Below, in pieces: positions 26,031 to 34,644 of a stretch of DNA of 64,000 bases; position 1 is the stretch's first letter; each line of letters begins with the position of its first letter. Source of the stretch: PMP191F sp047602185 (GTDB lineage Bacteria > Bacteroidota > Bacteroidia > Chitinophagales > Chitinophagaceae); the NCBI GenBank assembly GCA_047602185.1, contig JASGHY010000001.1, positions 930,001 to 994,000 on the forward strand. Reading direction: 5' to 3'. The notes beneath the pieces are model-generated. The model did no database searches. It had not been told where the DNA came from and worked only from the letters and a program-made list of their open reading frames with translations. A program made the position numbers and the translations under genes.

Positions 26031-26723
26031 TTATTGCGCAATAGCTTTCTCAAGATCTTTTTTGGTTTGAATACCTTGTCCGCGCCAGGTTTCCTTGCCT
26101 TGTTTGTAAACAATAAAAGTGGGGATAGTTGTTACCTGCAATTCTTTCATGATATCAGTATGTACACTGGCGTCAACGGTAACTATTTTTAGTTTGTGGG
26201 TGTGTGACTTTTGCAGTTCCTGGAGCACCGGTTCCATTTTTTTGCAGGGCGGGCACCATACAGCACTAAAGTCCACAAGTATTGGGTCGCTGCCGGTGAG
26301 TAATGCATTATAGTCTTCCATAGTGTATTGCTTTACCGCTACACTTCTTTCTACCGGTTTATTGGCAGTCTGCCAGCCCATGATGCCTCCTGTTAGCTCA
26401 TATACATGTTTAAAACCGCTATTACGCAGCAACTTTGCAGCGGCAGCACTACGTCCACCAACAGCGCAATACACGTATACGGGTTCTTTTCTATCAAGGT
26501 ATTGAATACGTTCTCCAAACTCCAGTTTATTATTCCAGTCGGCCTGGAGGGAATTAGCGATATGCCCGTTGCGGTATTCGCTGGCCGAACGTACGTCGAG
26601 CAGGTTACCCGGCTCGGTAATGATCTTCTCAAATTCGTCGGGAGATAATTGGTACTTGTTTTTCTGGGCAAATGCCAGACAGGTGGTAATAACTAATGCC
26701 AGGAGTAAGCAGGCCTTCTTCAT
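26031..26723 (-). CDS. Exported rhodanese-thioredoxin fusion protein
   Basis: 230-aa periplasmic protein with a signal peptide (residues 1-20, LAFAQ). Residues about 24-122 form a rhodanese domain with the active-site loop CAVGGRS (C86), which carries persulfide sulfur. Residues about 130-230 form a thioredoxin domain with W156-C-P-P-C160 and the cis-proline TTIPTF. The fusion suggests thiol-dependent sulfur transfer or repair of oxidised cysteines outside the cytoplasm; the WCPPC motif is seen in several envelope thioredoxins. Single gene with a candidate -7 box 17 nt upstream. The domain calls are firm; the reaction is inferred. Confidence 0.9.
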   Translation of the reverse strand: MKKACLLLALVITTCLAFAQKNKYQLSPDEFEKIITEPGNLLDVRSASEYRNGHIANSLQADWNNKLEFGERIQYLDRKEPVYVYCAVGGRSAAAAKLLRNSGFKHVYELTGGIMGWQTANKPVERSVAVKQYTMEDYNALLTGSDPILVDFSAVWCPPCKKMEPVLQELQKSHTHKLKIVTVDASVHTDIMKELQVTTIPTFIVYKQGKETWRGQGIQTKKDLEKAIAQ

Positions 26724-26739
26724 ACGGATCTCTTTTGCC

Positions 26740-26747
26740 CAAATGTA
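26740..26747 (-). promoter_or_regulatory. Candidate -7 box of the rhodanese-thioredoxin gene
   Basis: TACATTTG on the minus strand fits TAnnTTTG and would give a very short leader. No good -33 partner is seen. Confidence 0.3.
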
Positions 26748-26786
26748 CCATAATTGACAAAAAAGATGCCTACCGGTAATAAAAAA

Positions 26787-26804
26787 GCCCCGCTAACGCG
26801 GGGC
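26787..26804. terminator. Bidirectional terminator-like hairpin
   Basis: GCCCCGC/GCGGGGC around TAAC, with A/T runs on both sides. It would end minus-strand readthrough from the Xaa-Pro peptidase gene before the rhodanese gene. Confidence 0.7.
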
Positions 26805-27285
26805 TCAATTTTTTCAGTCGTACCAAATAGAGTCTTTTACCGGGTATTGGATTTGGAGTTTAATAACTTTCTTTATTCCGGGTTTTCAGGATAGCGACTG
26901 GGCTTTCATAAGAACTTTTGGACAGTTTGGTTTTTCGGTTACAATACTGGATTTAATGATTTGGTCTTTTTTTAGGACGATTGGATTAAACCTCTATGAT
27001 GCAAAAAGAACTACGTTGGATAAAGTTTGATGGCTTAACCTGGTTTCTTCACTGAGATATTGGATTTAAACTGGAAATTGGATTTTGGATAATTCTTCAG
27101 TGATATTGGATATTGTGCTATTGAACAATACAAAAGTAGGCTTTAACACATTGTTGGCATAGAGCAAAACTGCCCTTTTTTCCGTCTTCAGTTATTACGC
27201 ATTTTGAGGTATAATTATCGTTGATCTCGCATGATGACTATCGGAAAACTACGATAAATCGTGAGTAGCCCTACTGATTTTTCCT

Positions 27286-28764
27286 TTAAAATGCCTTTTT
27301 CTTAGCTGGTTGCGCAGCTTTCTCTGCCTGGGCCGATTTCAGTGGTGGAAGGATAAAATCGTCCAGCGGGCTCTTCATGGCTACCATTTTTTCGATGTCT
27401 TCTACCTTACGGGGAGCACCTGAGGATAATAATTCACAGTCTTTTTCTTTGATCAGTACATCGTCTTCAATACGTACAGCGATGCCCCACCATTTTTTAT
27501 CGCATTTGCTGCCTTCGGGAATGTAAATACCCGGCTCAATGGTCACTACCATGTCTTTTTTAAGCTGAGCGGAGGCTCCGCGGTCATGCACATCCAAACC
27601 GATATGGTGACTAAGGCCGTGGGGATAATAAGTCCTGGATTCGTCTGCCTTACTGATAATTCCCAGTTTTATCAGACCTTCTGCCACTACATCGCGGGCT
27701 TTTTTCTCAATTTCACTGCGGGGAGTACCTTCCTTGCAAAGCTTAAAGGCCTCTTCCTGCGCCTGGTACACAATTTCATAGATAGCGCGCTGCTCGGGCG
27801 TAAATTTACCGTTGGCAGGTACTGTGCGGGTAACATCTGCAGTATAGCCATGATATTCAGCTCCCACATCCATTAGGATCAGGCGGTTTTCTACGTGCAT
27901 TTTATTGTTCTCTTCGTAGTGCAGCACACAACCATTGTTGCCGGCGCCTACAATAGAAGGGTAACCTACGTTTTCAGCACCGTATTTTTTGTGTACAAAC
28001 TCATGAAGACCCTGTACCTCTCTTTCAGACATATCCGGACGAACAGCTTTCATTACTTCAGCCTGTCCTACACAGGAAATTTCAACGGCTTTGCGCAGGA
28101 GTACCATTTCCTCGGGTGTTTTTATCTCGCGCAATTTGCCAGTAAGCTGGCGGTACAGGCGTGTGTCAAAACGCTTGTCAGTACTATAGTTCTCGGGTAA
28201 ACCCGCTTTTTGTTTGAACTGCTGTATCAGGCTATACAAGCCTGCAGGGTCGCGGGTAACTGTTGCGTCAGTAGGAAACGCATCAAATATTATCTTGGTG
28301 AACTTAGAAAAATCAATCTGGTAGTTTTTGAATTGCTCCCCATTCAATGCCATCTTAATGCCCAGTTGTTCCTGCACACCTTCCACTCCAAGGCGTCTGC
28401 CTGTCCATTGCTCAGCAAGGGCGTTTCTTTTCTGTACAAAGATGATTTCCTTGTAGGTGCTGCCATCCTCAGCCTTTTGCGGCTCTTTAAAGATCAGTAA
28501 TAGTGACTCCGGCTCTTTATATCCCGAGAAATAGTATATATCAGGATTGGGATGATATACATAATCCACATCATTTGAAAAATTGCGGGTAGGATAGGCA
28601 AGTACCATTACCACACTACTGTCCGGCATCAGCGCGCGCAATGAATCACGGCGGGCTGCATGAAACTCTTTGCTTAAGTAATCAGTTGGCTGGTCTTCGG
28701 GCTGGGCGTAAATGGTTGTTGCTAACAACGATAACAATACCACTAAGAATGAGCGCAATTGCAT
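27286..28764 (-). CDS. Exported M24B Xaa-Pro aminopeptidase
   Basis: 492-aa metallopeptidase that removes the residue before proline from peptide N-termini. Signal peptide at residues 1-20 (TTIYAQ). The non-catalytic creatinase-like N-domain spans about 30-200. The pita-bread catalytic domain holds the five metal ligands: the two Asp in MDVGAEYHGYTADVTRT, the His in HGLSHHIGLDVHD, and the Glu in TIEPGIYIPE and in RIEDDVLI. The signal peptide implies periplasmic peptide trimming, unlike cytoplasmic PepP. The C-terminal tail is Lys/Ala-rich. Monocistronic. Confidence 0.93.
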   Translation of the reverse strand: MQLRSFLVVLLSLLATTIYAQPEDQPTDYLSKEFHAARRDSLRALMPDSSVVMVLAYPTRNFSNDVDYVYHPNPDIYYFSGYKEPESLLLIFKEPQKAEDGSTYKEIIFVQKRNALAEQWTGRRLGVEGVQEQLGIKMALNGEQFKNYQIDFSKFTKIIFDAFPTDATVTRDPAGLYSLIQQFKQKAGLPENYSTDKRFDTRLYRQLTGKLREIKTPEEMVLLRKAVEISCVGQAEVMKAVRPDMSEREVQGLHEFVHKKYGAENVGYPSIVGAGNNGCVLHYEENNKMHVENRLILMDVGAEYHGYTADVTRTVPANGKFTPEQRAIYEIVYQAQEEAFKLCKEGTPRSEIEKKARDVVAEGLIKLGIISKADESRTYYPHGLSHHIGLDVHDRGASAQLKKDMVVTIEPGIYIPEGSKCDKKWWGIAVRIEDDVLIKEKDCELLSSGAPRKVEDIEKMVAMKSPLDDFILPPLKSAQAEKAAQPAKKKAF

Positions 28765-28988
28765 AAGGGTTGTTTTCAGGAATAATCAATTGAATAAATA
28801 TAGGATGTTTAATGATAATATAAGGGCAATTGGGGTAAGTGGTTATTAGCCGGTATAGCAGTAGGGTATTTTTGATTTTTCTTCATCGTATTTTCTGCAA
28901 GCGACCGTAAGGTATAAGTACTGAAAAAGAGTTGGACTGCAATATTTTAGGGTATTATTACGATTTTATACATATAACGCTAACGTAA

Positions 28989-29645
28989 GTGAAAAGTCAA
29001 TTGTACCAGGTTTTGTCCATTCTTGCTACCGGTGGTTATTTTATACCGATAGTGCTTGTTCTTATCAAAAGAATATGGTACCCGCATTCATTTCTGTTGT
29101 TTTCACTTTATTGGTTATTGTCTGGTATTATTAACCTCGTATTACTGATACCCGGTATCAGTACAAATGTGTTGGGAATAATTACTGTGGTTTATAATAT
29201 GCTCGATATCCCAATGGTATTGGGTATTATTTATTTTATTACCAACTCTTCAGCTGTACGGAAATTTGCCAAGGCCAGTGCTATTGGTTTTGGTGCATTG
29301 GAAATTGTGAATGCTTGTTTTCGTGGATTAAATTCCCTGGCGCTTAAGTATATGCTACCAATTGGGTTGTTACTGGTGTTGATCGTTATTATCTGGGAGA
29401 TCATCCTGTATCTGCGCAAGCTGGAACATGGCCGCTGGGAGCGCAGGCAGATCTTTATTTATGCTGCACTCTTATTTGAATACGGTACTTATATTATAAT
29501 TTACATCTTCGATTATCATATGCCCGAGTTTTATCAACGGGTTGATAATTTCATCATTTACTACACGGCTTCTGTTATCTCCACCATTATTGCTGTTTGT
29601 GGTTTCCTTATGAAAGATTCCAATAGAAAGATGCAGGTAATCTAA
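28989..29645 (+). CDS. Multi-pass membrane protein of unknown function
   Basis: 218-aa integral membrane protein, GTG start at 28989. About seven hydrophobic helices fill the sequence: YFIPIVLVLIKRIW, LLFSLYWLLSGIINLVLLI, VYNMLDIPMVLGIIYFI, IGFGALEIVNACF, MLPIGLLLVLIVIIWEIILYL, IFIYAALLFEYGTYIIIYIF and YYTASVISTIIAVCGFLM. I do not recognise a named family. The convergent gene at 29835-30473 has similar size and topology and may be a distant paralogue. No enzymatic motif seen. Confidence 0.7.
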   Translation: MKSQLYQVLSILATGGYFIPIVLVLIKRIWYPHSFLLFSLYWLLSGIINLVLLIPGISTNVLGIITVVYNMLDIPMVLGIIYFITNSSAVRKFAKASAIGFGALEIVNACFRGLNSLALKYMLPIGLLLVLIVIIWEIILYLRKLEHGRWERRQIFIYAALLFEYGTYIIIYIFDYHMPEFYQRVDNFIIYYTASVISTIIAVCGFLMKDSNRKMQVI

Positions 29646-29834
29646 CGCACAACTATGACTGCTTAACGCCTAACGAAAAGGTTTAATGTTTAAAGTATAA
29701 GGTCTGTAATGCGTAAATGTCATTGAGTTCAGGGGCCTCTGGATTTTCAAATTTGCATATTGGTTAATTAGAAAATTCAACTCACTTATGCACCTTGTCT
29801 TTTGCGTTATGCGCCCTGCGTTTGGCATTCAGCA

Positions 29835-30473
29835 TTAGGTTTCAGGGATCCGTACCGGTATTTTATACATCGCTGCAATAAACAGTACGTTCTTCAGAAA
29901 ATTAAATATGGAAATGATCAGCCAGGTATGCACCAGTTGCTTATCAGGGTTGATAAAGAAAAAGAAGTTGGCCGAGAAGTAGAACAGGCAGCCGGTAACT
30001 ATCCAGAATTCTGCTTTTCCATCAATAGGCTCCATGATATCTGTCTTCAGCCATTCATAGAAATACAGTATGCTGTAATTGATCACCAATAGCGCCGATG
30101 TGCAGGTGGTAAGTCCGTTCAGTGAATAATTGTGCAGGTGTATCAGTCGTATTATTGCAGTAGCGACGAATAATACGGTACCGGCTTTTAAAATATACCT
30201 GTTTAGTTTATTTTGAATGAGTCGATAAAACAGAGCGGTGAGAAGTCCGTATTCTATAATAGAAAAGATATATGTGATAACCGAAACGGAATAGATTGTA
30301 TTCCTGTGTTCAAAAAAGTTAACCAGTCGGTCGTTGATGAAAGATACAATACAATAAACTGCGAGTAGCCATGGGATAGCTACGGGGCGCAGTTTTTTTT
30401 GGAAAACAGCAAAAAACGGAACAGCCAATGCTGAATAGGATGCTATTAAAGCAGCCATTGGTGCTACAATCAT
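29835..30473 (-). CDS. Multi-pass membrane protein of unknown function
   Basis: 212-aa integral membrane protein with about seven hydrophobic helices (ALIASYSALAVPFFAVF, PWLLAVYCIVSFIN, YIFSIIEYGLLTALFYRLI, AGTVLFVATAIIRLIHL, LLVINYSILYFYEWL, EFWIVTGCLFYFSANFFFFI and ISIFNFLKNVLFIAAMY). It resembles the protein at 28989-29645 in length, helix order and an aromatic/acidic IIEYG-type helix, but I see no strong run of identity. Such 7TM proteins in Bacteroidota sometimes neighbour sensor kinases; none is here. Function unknown. Confidence 0.7.
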   Translation of the reverse strand: MIVAPMAALIASYSALAVPFFAVFQKKLRPVAIPWLLAVYCIVSFINDRLVNFFEHRNTIYSVSVITYIFSIIEYGLLTALFYRLIQNKLNRYILKAGTVLFVATAIIRLIHLHNYSLNGLTTCTSALLVINYSILYFYEWLKTDIMEPIDGKAEFWIVTGCLFYFSANFFFFINPDKQLVHTWLIISIFNFLKNVLFIAAMYKIPVRIPET

Positions 30474-30570
30474 GCCTTACCTTTACCTTTCGGATGTAAA
30501 ATAAGGTTTATTGAACACATTTGTATAACAACAGGGATTATAAACCGAAAGAAAAGATGGGAATATGAAA

Positions 30571-31476
30571 TTATAATTCAATAATATAATATGCGGTCTC
30601 ACTCATATAAGGACCTCCGGGATATTTAGCAGTGTAATCAAGGTTGATCCAGTATTGTCCATCCTGTTCATGAAAATAAATATTATCAATGGCTTCATCC
30701 GCGAAAAGATGGGTAATGGCCTGTTGCATTTTCTCAAATGCCTTTTTATCACCACAATACAATTCGGGATACAGGTGCCCGTCGGTAAGCACCATTCTGC
30801 AATGACCACCTATGGCTTTCATACATGATACCATCAGTATCGTGTGATCATCGCAATCGCCTCCCAGGCCATTTAATATGGTTTCGCGGGCTGTGGCAAA
30901 ATATTCATCCCGTTCTGTATCCGAGACATACTTAAAGTAGGTATTGATATATTTAAATAAAGAAAGATATCTTACCAGCGGGCCGTATTTTGTTTGGTAG
31001 AGATCAAAGTATTCTAATGAGTGCTGTACTGAAAAATTACGCACCACTGAATCCTTAGGGTTTACTTTCGACTGTAGTGTTTTTACTGTACGGGTAAGTG
31101 GTCCGTCAAGAAAGCCGGAAGTCAATACCAGGTCGATCTCTTTTTGTTCCTTTCGCCCCCAGTTGCTGGCTACCATGCTGCGGTAATCGTGCATAATATG
31201 ATCAAACCCGTAACCGTTGGTGAGCTGGTTGTACAGGAGTACCAGTACCAGCAATGCTACGGCTGGAATCAGTAAAAACCTGAACAGGCGTAGTATCAGC
31301 CAAGTAATTACAGCCGCCAGTGTAATGGAAATAAAAAGATCAAAATTCCAGCTACCGATAATAATGGGGGGGATATAGCGGTTGATCAGTGGTCCCAGCG
31401 GCAGTACCGTAAGTATAGCAGTAATAACCAGCAATACCTTGCGCGTAGTGTTATATTTATCTGCTTCCTGGTTCAT
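30571..31476 (-). CDS. Membrane-anchored transglutaminase-like protein
   Basis: 301-aa protein with two or three N-terminal hydrophobic helices (VLLVITAILTVLPLGPLI; LFISITLAAVITWLILRLF; LLIPAVALLVLVLLY) and a soluble C-terminal domain. The soluble part contains GGDCDDHTILMVSCMKAIG, the typical Cys block of transglutaminase-like/cysteine-protease folds (C208), followed by GHLYPELYC with a candidate His. A catalytic Asp is not clear. Members act as peptidases or amidases, or are inactive. Stands alone; no partner suggests a substrate. Confidence 0.7.
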   Translation of the reverse strand: MNQEADKYNTTRKVLLVITAILTVLPLGPLINRYIPPIIIGSWNFDLFISITLAAVITWLILRLFRFLLIPAVALLVLVLLYNQLTNGYGFDHIMHDYRSMVASNWGRKEQKEIDLVLTSGFLDGPLTRTVKTLQSKVNPKDSVVRNFSVQHSLEYFDLYQTKYGPLVRYLSLFKYINTYFKYVSDTERDEYFATARETILNGLGGDCDDHTILMVSCMKAIGGHCRMVLTDGHLYPELYCGDKKAFEKMQQAITHLFADEAIDNIYFHEQDGQYWINLDYTAKYPGGPYMSETAYYIIEL

Positions 31477-31850
31477 GTGGCTGATGGTATTTTAATTCCC
31501 CTTAATAACAAACGTAAATATTGTACCATTTTTCTCAGGAACAATTGGAATTTTGGTTCTGTCTGCCGGAATAACCGGTTTTAGCAGGTAAAAAATTGAC
31601 CGGTAGTGGTGGTATCCGGTGCTGCTGATCTGCGTTTCATAGGATGCCGGGCAGATTTACTAATAAAATACGCTTTTTTAAGCAAACTGGCAGGAATAAT
31701 AACTTAATCAAATGCGAATTTATTTTAGGAACAGCATTAAAAAACCTGCTGCAGATGATGCAGCAGGCTCAATAATATAACCATCATGCCGGCGATATTG
31801 TTCGGGTAAACTTAGTGGAAAACTAACCAAATTGCCTTTACAGATCCAGA
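31477..31850. other. Intergenic region, one terminator
   Basis: No gene seen. The right half holds the terminator of the small gene at 31851; the left half is AT-rich leader sequence of the transglutaminase-like gene. Confidence 0.5.
31737..31767 (-). terminator. Rho-independent terminator of the 89-aa gene
   Basis: On the minus strand CCTGCTGCA/TGCAGCAGG is followed by six T residues. Confidence 0.85.
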
Positions 31851-32120
31851 CTAATCATCGTCTTCTTCTTCGTAATAAGCTCCCTGGTTATCGTTGTAAA
31901 CAGACTCCCATTCTTTTACCTTATCATCACTGAGTAATTCAAGAATATCGAGAATAGGGTCCGACTTCTTTTTCCATTCCAATACCGGTGTTTCGCCAAA
32001 CCGGGTCACATACAGGCACTGGTCTGTTTCAACCGTGATCCTGATCAGTGTAATTCCACTGTCTTCCTTTTCCTGTACCAGGTAATAACAGCCTGGTTCT
32101 AACAAAGCATACGAATACAT
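31851..32120 (-). CDS. Small acidic protein of unknown function
   Basis: 89-aa cytoplasmic protein. The N-terminal half is predicted beta-rich (CYYLVQEKEDSGITLIRITV, CLYVTRFGETPVLEW); the C-terminal half is helical and ends in an acidic tail (EEEDDD). It has a dedicated strong terminator and good coding character, so I take it as real. No family recognised, no partner gene. Confidence 0.7.
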   Translation of the reverse strand: MYSYALLEPGCYYLVQEKEDSGITLIRITVETDQCLYVTRFGETPVLEWKKKSDPILDILELLSDDKVKEWESVYNDNQGAYYEEEDDD

Positions 32121-32384
32121 ACGTTTTCTTCCTCACCTTTTTAAAATTTAAAAAAGAAGAAAATAATGGGTTGCAGAATGAATTTAACAGGCAGCGTGGT
32201 TAGTTAGCAGAATTATATTGGGTAGTAAACTGCGCAACGGGAGTAGCGCTTGAACTTTCATAGACAGGTTTCGCTTCAAATGTACAGCAAATAATAATAC
32301 CTGCCAGTGACTAACTGGCACTGTTGCTCTTTTTTATAATTTATTAACCTTTTGTTATTGATAATCAGTTGATTATGAGATGTG

Positions 32385-32960
32385 TTAAGCCCTTTTATAA
32401 GGAATGTCCGTATCGTCTTTGGGTAGGGCCAGCCGCTGTTTTATGAGGGAAAGACCCCTCAGTTTGTGGTTGCGTACTGTATGTACAGACAGGTGAAGCC
32501 TCACTGCAATTTCTTTGCTGCTGAGGCCGTCGCGGAAGCTTAACTGCATAATGTTGCGGCATTTTGGCGGTAAAGCGTTTACTGCTTCCCATACTAAATG
32601 TAGTTGCTCCAGCCTGGCTGGTTCATCGGTTACCATTTCAATTGAATCCTCATACATATGTAATAGCTTCTTTTGTTCCCTGGTACGATATTGCAGATGG
32701 CTACGATGATTGAAGCATGCATTGCGGACACTGATGTAAAGAAAGGAACGTGTAGCCGGCAGGGAATGAAAGTCTTTGTGCTTTTGCCACAGCTTAAAGA
32801 ATACTTCGGCCACAATATCTTCAGCTACCTGTATATCACAAATAAGTTTTTGGGCAAATTGGAGCAGAGGAGAGTGATAGAGGTTAAGCAGGGTGTGTAG
32901 AGCCTGCGCCTGTCCCTGTTGCAGTAACAGGATACATGGATGAAGGTTTTCGGTGTGCAT
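32385..32960 (-). CDS. ECF-type RNA polymerase sigma factor without adjacent FecR
   Basis: 191-aa sigma-70 family protein of the extracytoplasmic-function group. Region 2 is seen in AEDIVAEVFFKLWQKHKDF and ATRSFLYISVRNACFNH (core binding and -10 recognition). Region 4 is LPPKCRNIMQLSFRDGLSSK followed by EIAVRLHLSVHTVRNHK (helix-turn-helix for -35). The closing L-rich helix is typical of Bacteroidota RpoE-like factors. Unlike the factors at 46919 and 56949, no FecR or SusC gene follows, so its anti-sigma factor must be elsewhere or absent. It may drive genes elsewhere on the chromosome. Confidence 0.93.
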   Translation of the reverse strand: MHTENLHPCILLLQQGQAQALHTLLNLYHSPLLQFAQKLICDIQVAEDIVAEVFFKLWQKHKDFHSLPATRSFLYISVRNACFNHRSHLQYRTREQKKLLHMYEDSIEMVTDEPARLEQLHLVWEAVNALPPKCRNIMQLSFRDGLSSKEIAVRLHLSVHTVRNHKLRGLSLIKQRLALPKDDTDIPYKRA

Positions 32961-33409
32961 AGATTGAATTAAAATAATTTTACAGGTAAATGATCCCAGC
33001 CGAACTTAACCGGGATAACTTGCAGTGAAGATGGGTAATAGCATACTGGTATGCTTTTGTACTACATGTATATGGATACACGAAACAAAAACAGGTTACT
33101 CATCTTATCACTAAGACAATAAGGAGTTTGATCTCAGGAATAAAGGCATGACGATTAGAGTCATGAATATTTACCTGTAGCGTGGGCGTTAGAAATAGTT
33201 TTTTTCGTTCACACAAACTGGTAAATGCCTTGGTGTGGCTGGGTGCTTTATGATGTTGGCGTTACTCAATTTTGAGTTGTGTCTAAACTGTATATAGCAA
33301 TAATCTGAACCGGCAAAACAAAAATAAGAAAAATTTCTAATGAAGGGCCTCTAACCCACAAAATTTAGATGTTTTTCTTTGAAATTACTCACCTGATTAA
33401 TTTTTTATA
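32961..33409. other. Divergent intergenic region between sigma factor and XRE genes
   Basis: No gene seen. It contains the small palindrome GCATACTGGTATGC at 33041-33054, which could be an operator for one of the flanking regulators, but nothing confirms this. Confidence 0.4.
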
Positions 33410-33658
33410 ATGGTAACTGAAGCGGATAAGGAAAAATTGAAAGAATTCGGGGAAAAATTAAAAAAGATCAGGAAGGATAAGGCGCTTAGTCTTCGCCGCC
33501 TATCTTACTTGTGCTCTATTGATTACAGTGATATTGGTAAAATGGAGCGTGGTAAAACAAATATTACTTTGCTAACATTATTTGAACTGGCTGATGCATT
33601 AGAAGTTGATCCTTCAGAGCTGATAAAAGATCTGCCGTTTAATACTGTAAACAGATAA
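33410..33658 (+). CDS. Small XRE-family helix-turn-helix regulator
   Basis: 82-aa DNA-binding protein, essentially one Cro/C1-type domain: KLKKIRKDKALSLRRLSYLC, SIDYSDIGKMERGKTNIT, LLTLFELADALEVDPSELI. Such single-domain proteins bind operator palindromes as dimers. The length resembles controller proteins of restriction-modification systems, but no methylase or nuclease adjoins it. The closest downstream gene is the SMI1/KNR4 protein, 200 nt away. Target unknown. Confidence 0.85.
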   Translation: MVTEADKEKLKEFGEKLKKIRKDKALSLRRLSYLCSIDYSDIGKMERGKTNITLLTLFELADALEVDPSELIKDLPFNTVNR

Positions 33659-33850
33659 TGTGGTTTTTCTCCGTAAATTGAAATGCTGCTGGTATATTAC
33701 CAGTTGCCTTTGCCTGTTATAACGTACAACACGTTCCTCAGAAAATTATTTTCCCGTATTAGCCTGTGTAGGTATAACAATTACTGGTTGCACAAGGATG
33801 CTTACCGGATAGTGCGTTTATTGGTCTTCATTTTTCAGCCTTTTTAATGA

Positions 33851-34489
33851 TTGTTTTTTATGGTAATGCCAAAGCCTATTGCTGACCTGGATTTTTTTGT
33901 CACATTGAAAAATATGACAGAGAAATACTGGCGTATCTGTTATCCTGATGACTCCATGTATGGCTTACAGGTACAACATGGAACTCGATGGTGCAGGGGG
34001 CTGACGGATGATGAAATTGGCGGTCTTGAACATTTGCTGGGGCAGCGCCTTCCCTCTACGTTGCGTTACTTTTATCAGACCATGAATGGTCTTTCGCTTC
34101 CGGGAATTGATGTCCATGCCAGTGATGGCAGAGACCCTTCTTATGCCACTTATTTTTATTCATATCCGGAACATCTTACTGCTATACAAAATGCAATTGC
34201 TATGGCGTATACAACTATGGGATTAAAGTATGAGGCATTTTTTCCGCAAAAAGATCTGCCGGCAATTTTTCCGATAACCTATGGACATTTTGTGTTGACA
34301 GATGAGCCAGCCTGTCCGGTATTATCAATAAAGCAGGGGCATGTATTGTATTGTGCGGATAGCCTGTGCAAATTTCTGGTTACTGAATGCCTGGGTGATG
34401 TTCTTGAAAATGTGGAAGACTATGAAAATGAAGTGGCTCCCATTTCGGTGAAGTTATGGTTGGAAGAAGGGGCGAGCTATAAGTTGTAA
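33851..34489 (+). CDS. SMI1/KNR4 (SUKH)-family protein
   Basis: 212-aa cytoplasmic protein; the start may be the TTG at 33851 or the ATGs at 33860 or 33866. The SUKH signature is seen as GLTDDEIGGLEHLLGQRLPS followed by TLRYFYQTMNGLSLPG, then beta-rich segments and LWLEEG at the C-terminus. Family members are often immunity proteins for polymorphic or contact-dependent toxins, but many solitary copies have no known partner. No toxin gene with an adjacent reading frame is visible here, so the immunity role is only a possibility. Confidence 0.75.
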   Translation: MFFMVMPKPIADLDFFVTLKNMTEKYWRICYPDDSMYGLQVQHGTRWCRGLTDDEIGGLEHLLGQRLPSTLRYFYQTMNGLSLPGIDVHASDGRDPSYATYFYSYPEHLTAIQNAIAMAYTTMGLKYEAFFPQKDLPAIFPITYGHFVLTDEPACPVLSIKQGHVLYCADSLCKFLVTECLGDVLENVEDYENEVAPISVKLWLEEGASYKL

Positions 34490-34644
34490 ACGCTGATCAT
34501 AAATCCGAATGTAGAATTTCGAAATCCGAAAGACAACATATTATTGAGAGCACTGGTACCTCTGTCATAACACTTTACACTGATTCAGAACCCACGAATA
34601 AAATTCATTAAAGAAACCAGGAATCTTTCAATCTCAAAATTCCA

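Larger units (their letters stand above)
26724..27285. other. Intergenic region with a hairpin and TTGGAT-rich tract
   Basis: No gene seen. It holds the hairpin at 26787-26804 and, over 26846-27115, about eight irregularly spaced TTGGAT/CTGGAT words, more than the surrounding DNA shows. Confidence 0.5.

Noticed and set aside
33410..34489. XRE plus SMI1/KNR4 as a toxin-antitoxin or restriction-type system
   Set aside because: No toxin, nuclease or methylase frame adjoins them, and the two genes are 200 nt apart without shared features.
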